DNA of 53,425 nucleotides from Candidatus Peribacteraceae bacterium (GTDB taxonomy: Bacteria > Patescibacteriota > Gracilibacteria > Peribacterales > Peribacteraceae), in the NCBI GenBank assembly GCA_028711445.1, contig JAQTSD010000006.1, positions 1 to 53,425 of the forward strand. The letters are read 5' to 3'. Positions 48,403 through 53,425 of this stretch are shown here, piece by piece. The position numbers and the translations under genes are program-made. The notes below the pieces were generated by a model. The model was not told the DNA's origin, searched no databases, and saw only the letters and a program-made list of their open reading frames with translations. Every line of letters starts with the position of its first letter. The stretch's first letter is position 1.

Positions 48403-48432
48403 TGGCTCCGCAGACTGGGTGTTTTCAGAACT
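48403..48432 (-). repeat. 30-bp repeat R1
   Basis: TGGCTCCGCAGACTGGGTGTTTTCAGAACT. Confidence 0.95.
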
Positions 48433-48441
48433 GAGATGTAT

Positions 48442-48723
48442 TTATCTTTCTCTGGACATCCTAAGATCACTACCCTTCGATATGAGGATTTCATCAATTT
48501 TGTCATCCACCGTGTCTGCTGGTACACCACACAGCAAAAGTGCCATTCTACATTTAATTGCAATCAACGAAAGACGCTGGCCAGTCAGTTCCTGAATGGA
48601 CTGTCCCAATCCTTTCCAGGCAGGGACTTGAGCTTCTTCGAGTTTTTCTGCTTGCACCAGTCTAAATGCTTCTTGATAGAAGGTTTCCGCAGATTTTTCG
48701 GATGTAGGAGCTTCAGATGTCAT
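48442..48723 (-). CDS. Small hypothetical protein (first gene after tRNA-Asn)
   Basis: 93 aa; TTGACA promoter 3 nt downstream of the tRNA CCA. Confidence 0.5.
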   Translation of the reverse strand: MTSEAPTSEKSAETFYQEAFRLVQAEKLEEAQVPAWKGLGQSIQELTGQRLSLIAIKCRMALLLCGVPADTVDDKIDEILISKGSDLRMSRER

Positions 48724-48761
48724 GATTTTATTTTAGATATAAATCTATTGAATGTCAAGTA

Positions 48762-48836
48762 TGGCTCCCCGGGCTGGATTCGAACCAGCAACCAATCGGT
48801 TAACAGCCGATTGCTCTACCATTGAGCTACCGGGGA
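48762..48836 (-). tRNA. tRNA-Asn (GTT), CCA encoded
   Basis: TCCCCGGTAGCTCAATGGTAGAGCAATCGGCTGTTAACCGATTGGTTGCTGGTTCGAATCCAGCCCGGGGAGCCA folds as a full cloverleaf. Confidence 0.97.
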
Positions 48837-49002
48837 CCGATGAAAGAAAAGAGCGCGAGAACATTATACGGAGAACAGTGAAGGAGGGTAGGGGAAACTG
48901 AGCGAAAGCTAAATGAGTCGCGGCACGTCGCTCTTCATGGTTCGTCCTTCGACGAGCTCAGGATGACATGGCTCACCATGACATAGCTCAGGGTGACACC
49001 GT

Positions 49003-50250
49003 TCACTTCTTCTTCCGCGGTTTGAGCAGGACGATCTCCCGTCCGATGAACTGGTCCGGACGACGATAGAAGAGCGACACGCGGCCGGGGATTTCCGGCT
49101 CGATGCCGGGCGGGAGCGAAGCCTGGTAGCCCATCTTCCCGAGCGCATCCCACACCTTCTCGAGCCGCACCCACCCCTCGCGTTGCTTCCACACGGGCCA
49201 GATGCACACGATGGGCACGCCGGGGAGCGTCTTGGCTGCATTCTCGAGAAATGCCGCCTGCATGCGCTCATTTTCATTGCGCAATTTGCTCACTTCCTTG
49301 ATGGGCGCCCGGTCCGTGAAGGCGGGACCGAGGCTCCCCTCCGTCACCACGGCATCTGGCAGTTCTTTGAGCTCGAAGGGTTGCGTGGCGTCCTGCTTCC
49401 AGACGGTGGAATCCGTGTCCTTCTTGAAGATCTTCTCCTCCTTGCGAAGCCACTCGATGTTTTTGCTGCAGCCGTTCACCGCCTTGATGGAGACGTCCGA
49501 TGCGAGGATCGGCCATCCTCGATGAAGGGACTCGAGCGGGATGACACCCGTGCCGCAGAAAGGATCGTAGATCGTGAAGATTTCTTTCTTCTTGCGCTTC
49601 GGTGCTTCCTGCTCGGAAGGTGCTCCCTTGAGATCGCGAATGAGCGAGACAGCGAAATTCAGTAGCACCTGCGCGAGCTTGGGTGGCAGAAGCCCCACCG
49701 TCGTGTCGCGCACGGGCTTGTCCATGTCGCGCTTCGTGTAAGCGTCCACGTCCTGTGCGGCGAGCGTCCGGCCGACCCAGAGGGTTTCCTCTTTCTGCAG
49801 GAGGACAAGCTCGCAGCCGTGCTTACTGTCGAGCAATCCCGCGTCCCGCAGGAGCACGGGCACCGCCGGCTTGAATTCATTGCCGACGTACCGGCAGGCG
49901 ACCCCCTTCGATCGCAGCATCTGCTTGCAGGACTTGAAGAGCGTGCGCAGCATCCCGCGCGGGACGCCCACGCCTCTTAGGGAGAAGACGGCCTTGCGGT
50001 GCACAGTGGCAAGTTCGTTCCCCAGGAGCTGCGGAATATCCTGCAGCGTTACCGGGGCTTCCGTGATCTGTCGCGCGAGGATGACGGTCCCGCCGAGCGA
50101 ATCGAGAAATGCTTGGTCGAGCTCAGATGCAGTCTCGAAGACTGCGACATTTTCGAACGTTTCTGTGTGCGAGAAGTCCGGGAGGACGGAGGCAAGTTCT
50201 GCGAGACTGATTGCTGGTTGGTGTCCGAGGACTGCGGCGTACGTGGGCAT
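49003..50250 (-). CDS. RNA methyltransferase of the UPF0020/Trm11-TrmG10-like family
   Basis: MPTYAAVLGHQPAISLAELASVLP; TIYDPFCGTGVIPLESLHRGWPILASDVS; start at 50250. Confidence 0.75.
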   Translation of the reverse strand: MPTYAAVLGHQPAISLAELASVLPDFSHTETFENVAVFETASELDQAFLDSLGGTVILARQITEAPVTLQDIPQLLGNELATVHRKAVFSLRGVGVPRGMLRTLFKSCKQMLRSKGVACRYVGNEFKPAVPVLLRDAGLLDSKHGCELVLLQKEETLWVGRTLAAQDVDAYTKRDMDKPVRDTTVGLLPPKLAQVLLNFAVSLIRDLKGAPSEQEAPKRKKKEIFTIYDPFCGTGVIPLESLHRGWPILASDVSIKAVNGCSKNIEWLRKEEKIFKKDTDSTVWKQDATQPFELKELPDAVVTEGSLGPAFTDRAPIKEVSKLRNENERMQAAFLENAAKTLPGVPIVCIWPVWKQREGWVRLEKVWDALGKMGYQASLPPGIEPEIPGRVSLFYRRPDQFIGREIVLLKPRKKK

Positions 50251-50304
50251 GGTGGGAAGCATAGCGGGAAGAAGTGGAAAATGGAAAATTGAATGTGCGT
50301 ACTT

Positions 50305-50513
50305 GCCACCTTTGTCCGGCGACAAAGGTGGCGCCCCGCCCGTACCGAACGTCGGTACGTTCGGGCGGGCAAAACGCCGGCGCGCCAAAGCCCCTCCACC
50401 CGGCCCTGCGCCTCCTCGTCGACCCCTCCAAGGATTCGGTATCGACTCGTCGGCAATGCTGTCCCGCAGCCGCGGGACAGCAGGGCCTTCCCCTTCACCC
50501 CCCGTGGCGCGCC
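50305..50513 (+). repeat. Structured intergenic element IE copy 3
   Basis: GCCACCTTTGTC CGGC GACAAAGGTGGC; GGCGCGCCA...TGGCGCGCC terminal pairing; CTGTCCCGC/GCGGGACAG hairpin. Confidence 0.85.
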
Positions 50514-50572
50514 AACCAACCCACATTCGTCGCGTCGTACCACGGCGGCTCGCAGGGTATCGAGAATGAGAC

Positions 50573-51991
50573 CTACGTCTCCTTTCTCAAATCTTCATTC
50601 CATGCCAAGAGCAAGGTGACGATCGTCACGATGATGGGGGCGAGCTGGATCAGACCGCGCGCGTAGCCCGTTTGATAGACGGCTTCCGTTGAGAGGAATG
50701 TGAACAAGTACAATGTCAGCTGGCCAGTGTAGAGGATGAGAAAGAAGATACTGAAGAGCAAGATTGGTGAACGGAATGCCTCCGTGCGGCGCCACAGCAG
50801 AAGACCGATGAAGATCGGGAAGAGGAAGATCCAATTTCCTTCGAAGAACGTGTTGATCCAGACGGCGGTGGGGACGCCTTCCTGCCAGGCGATCTGAAGG
50901 CCGCTTATGGCATGGGCATTGCCGAACGTGAGGCCGTTTGCCCATTTGAAACCGATCCATGGGAAGGCGATCAGTGCGAACCACAGGAGGTGCCACAGCG
51001 CGCCGCGAATGGCGTTCGGGAAGGAGAGTCTCCCGGTTCTGACAAGCCAGAAAAGCACGGCGGCAGTGAGGACGATGAGGAGCGGGATGAACAGCAGCAG
51101 GGCTTCGTTCTTCGTGAAGACGAGCAGCGCGAGTGCGACGCCGCTTAAGCGAAGCCAACTCAAACGCTTGGCGGATGATGGAGCGAGAGTCGCGAGGAAG
51201 AGCAGCCCGATGGCTGCGAAGAGGTGAACCGAGAGGAAGATATCGGCGTAGGGACTCGTCGCCTGAATGAGCTCCAGCGGGAGGCTTGCGAGCAGGTACG
51301 TCCCGATGAGCGCCCAGAGCGTTCCCGCCGCGCGCCTCAGGAGTGCGAAGACGAGGAGGAGCACCGCCACGTACCAAAGTAAATGTACGCCGTTCACGAG
51401 AGCCTCATTCCACGTCCCTGCGAGCGAGGCGACCATGGTTTTCACCATCGACACGGTTGGCGGGTAGGACCCGATTCCCTCCGCGCCGGTGTGGTCGCCC
51501 GAAAAGTCGATGACGAATTTTTTCAGGACGAAGAAAACCTTCCCGCGGAAGTTCCAGTTGTCGACAACGTCGTCGAATGCGGGAGGGGTGAGCAGGAGGA
51601 AGGTGGCGGCTGCGAAGGCGGTTTTGAGGAGGGTCCACAGGCCGAGTCCGCCGAAGCAGTACAGAGCCCAACGTGGCAGGCGGATGCCCGATGGAGGAGG
51701 AGTGAGAGGAGGAGGGGATGGCCAGTGGCGGCGCAGCACCAGCCAGGGGATTCCGAGGACGGTGACAAGACCCAGTTGCACCGCGAGGAATCCTGCCCGC
51801 CTAAAAGAGATTGTATGCAGGAGGTGAACGCAGAAGGTGACGAACATCGTTCCCGTGAGGCCGAAGACGAAGCCCAACATCCAACGCTCCAGTGGCGTGA
51901 GCACCGGAGTGTTTCCTTCAACGAGGCGTACCAACAGCCACCCAACGAGGGTGGGGAGCCCTATCCCGATGGCGAACCACAGCAGTATCAT
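50573..51991 (-). CDS. Polytopic membrane protein, glycosyltransferase (GT-C)-like
   Basis: About 11 hydrophobic segments, large loop ...DDVVDNWNFRGKVFFVLKKF...; overlaps upstream gene by 4 nt. Confidence 0.6.
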   Translation of the reverse strand: MILLWFAIGIGLPTLVGWLLVRLVEGNTPVLTPLERWMLGFVFGLTGTMFVTFCVHLLHTISFRRAGFLAVQLGLVTVLGIPWLVLRRHWPSPPPLTPPPSGIRLPRWALYCFGGLGLWTLLKTAFAAATFLLLTPPAFDDVVDNWNFRGKVFFVLKKFVIDFSGDHTGAEGIGSYPPTVSMVKTMVASLAGTWNEALVNGVHLLWYVAVLLLVFALLRRAAGTLWALIGTYLLASLPLELIQATSPYADIFLSVHLFAAIGLLFLATLAPSSAKRLSWLRLSGVALALLVFTKNEALLLFIPLLIVLTAAVLFWLVRTGRLSFPNAIRGALWHLLWFALIAFPWIGFKWANGLTFGNAHAISGLQIAWQEGVPTAVWINTFFEGNWIFLFPIFIGLLLWRRTEAFRSPILLFSIFFLILYTGQLTLYLFTFLSTEAVYQTGYARGLIQLAPIIVTIVTLLLAWNEDLRKET

Positions 51992-53151
51992 GGCTTGAGC
52001 TCAAGAAGGAGGCCAAAATTGGGGAAGGTGCGGATCACGGAGGCTGAACCGGCGACGATCTTCCCATCCACGACGAAATGGCCCTCTTCGTCGATACCCG
52101 CATCCGGTCGTCCGTATACGAGAGCGAGCGAGGATTCAGTGATGGGTTCCTGTGGCAGAGGCTGAGGGAGCGATGGATAGGTTTCATAACGTGCGGTGGC
52201 AAGGAAGAAGTTCTCGCCTCTCGGTCCGACGAACAGGTACGAAGGTGTTTTCTGAAGGTCCGGGCGCACAGTCTCGAGCACATCGTAGAAGTTCTGGAAG
52301 ATGCGGAATGAGCGATTGCCTGGTTTGGCCATGACGTATGACTGCCAATCTGTTCGTGCGTAAGAGAGGATCTCTGCTCCCATACGCAGGTCATAGAAGA
52401 CCCAGAGTCCTGCTACAATGAGGAAGAAGAGAACGAGAGGCCGCGGGCGCATCGTCGTCCCGCGGCGTGCGAGCAGGAAGCAACACAGCGCTGCGAAAGC
52501 GGCGAGGACATAGAAGACCGCGTTCGCGGAGTAGGCGATGGGCGGATCGGTATTGGCCATCTGCATGCGTGCGATCGGCGTGAAGGTGAGGAGCGGTCCC
52601 CACACGAAGTTCACGCTGTGCACGTTCAAAGTGTCGAACGTCCAGAACGACTTGATCGCCTCCAGGAGTTTCTCGAACGGGTTCCAGTGGAGGAACTCCA
52701 CTCTTCGGATGAGCAAATCCGTTCCTTTGGGGAAGGCGAACCCCAGGCGTTGCGATCGCCCCGGCCATTCCGAGATCGTCGTCAGGTCTACGGAGGTGGT
52801 GCGCGGCATCGAATCCGCTTTGATGAGGAATGGGAGCTGTAGATAGGAGTTCTGTGCTATGGAGGGGTTCAGCCACGCGAAGACGATTTCCATATCATTC
52901 GCCGTGAGTGTTTCGATGCGCAGCGCATCGATAGGGAAGGAGATCGTGTTTGGGCGTGCGATTAATCCTTCGCTGGTCGTCAGGATGCGGAGCCCCTCCG
53001 TCGTCGGGATCGGTTGCTGACTCAAGTCGCGCACTTCCCAATCGCCTGGGCCGGATCCTCCAATGAAGTTCCACACTTCCGACTGCATCGCCGCAGCAGG
53101 CAGCGGGAGCGTGAGGAGGAAGAGGAGGAGAAGGAGGGTTTTGAGTCTCAC
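51988..53151 (-). CDS. Exported/membrane hypothetical protein, coupled to 50573..51991
   Basis: Signal peptide MRLKTLLLLLFLLTLPLPAAAM; C-terminal TMs; 4-nt overlap. Confidence 0.6.
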   Translation of the reverse strand: MRLKTLLLLLFLLTLPLPAAAMQSEVWNFIGGSGPGDWEVRDLSQQPIPTTEGLRILTTSEGLIARPNTISFPIDALRIETLTANDMEIVFAWLNPSIAQNSYLQLPFLIKADSMPRTTSVDLTTISEWPGRSQRLGFAFPKGTDLLIRRVEFLHWNPFEKLLEAIKSFWTFDTLNVHSVNFVWGPLLTFTPIARMQMANTDPPIAYSANAVFYVLAAFAALCCFLLARRGTTMRPRPLVLFFLIVAGLWVFYDLRMGAEILSYARTDWQSYVMAKPGNRSFRIFQNFYDVLETVRPDLQKTPSYLFVGPRGENFFLATARYETYPSLPQPLPQEPITESSLALVYGRPDAGIDEEGHFVVDGKIVAGSASVIRTFPNFGLLLELKP

Positions 53152-53186
53152 GGGAAATAGTATATCAGCAAGCTCTTAAAATCTTT

Positions 53187-53360
53187 GCCACCTTTGGTAG
53201 GCGACTTTGGTGGCGCCAAAACGCCGGCGCGCCAAAGCCCCTCCACCCGGCCCCGTGCCTCCTCGTCGACCCCTCCAAGGATTCGGTATCGACTCGTCGG
53301 CAATGCTGTCCCGCAGCCGCGGGACAGCAGGGCATTCCCCTTCACCCCCCGTGGCGCGCC
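53187..53360 (+). repeat. Structured intergenic element IE copy 4
   Basis: Close match to IE copy 3, same orientation. Confidence 0.85.
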
Positions 53361-53425
53361 ATCCCTCCTCAATTACGCTGCCAGCGTCGCCACTGCGATG
53401 TCCGCTGGGCCGCCCGAGGGCGTCG

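Noticed and set aside
41074-48432. Four identical 30-bp repeats as a CRISPR array
   Set aside because: Spacing is 0.7-4.7 kb with genes between copies, no spacer-sized periodicity, no cas genes.
40448-48836. Integrase or transposase inside the cassette-like array
   Set aside because: No tyrosine/serine recombinase or DDE motifs recognised in any ORF here; mobilisation would have to be in trans or ancient.

Overview
This window looks like a bacterial chromosome segment. It uses the standard genetic code (ordinary TGA stops, no TGA read-through) and is mostly GC-rich, with AT-richer accessory islands. Gene content (PilT, ligA, H+-pyrophosphatase, deoxyhypusine synthase-like protein, SpeD-like proteins, many small membrane proteins) would fit a Patescibacteria/CPR-type lineage, but that assignment is inference. 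Core genes recognised: ligA, chorismate mutase, PilT-like ATPase, ogt/MGMT, H+-PPase, MIP/aquaporin, DEAD-box helicase, prephenate dehydrogenase with ACT domain, TspO, a tRNA/RNA methyltransferase and tRNA-Asn(GTT). The main accessory signals are: (1) a duplicated polymorphic-toxin-like locus at 12.6-16.4 kb and 19.4-23.8 kb. Two giant LamG/'LE.RR.(L/M)S' proteins share a 5' block that appears identical for about 1.2 kb, then a diverged middle, then unrelated C-terminal enzyme domains (permuted papain-like versus alpha/beta hydrolase). Each is followed by a different small membrane or membrane-anchored protein. Three paralogous extracytoplasmic sensors lie within about 11 kb, two with exact EF-hand loops and one fused to a TrmB-like HTH. 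(2) A 40.4-48.8 kb array in which every unit starts with one of two 28-30 bp repeats ending in GAGCCA on the minus strand, mostly followed by a TTGACA-like promoter and then a minus-strand gene or operon. It is headed by tRNA-Asn and carries an unusual MTase-like / SF2 helicase / six-repeat DNA-binding-like protein set. (3) A tyrosine-codon leader peptide with a mutually exclusive terminator/antiterminator upstream of tyrA. (4) A frameshifted DUF559 gene inside imperfect terminal inverted repeats. (5) A long structured intergenic repeat family whose copies bracket gene modules in matched pairs. No rRNA, CRISPR array, integrase or transposase was found.
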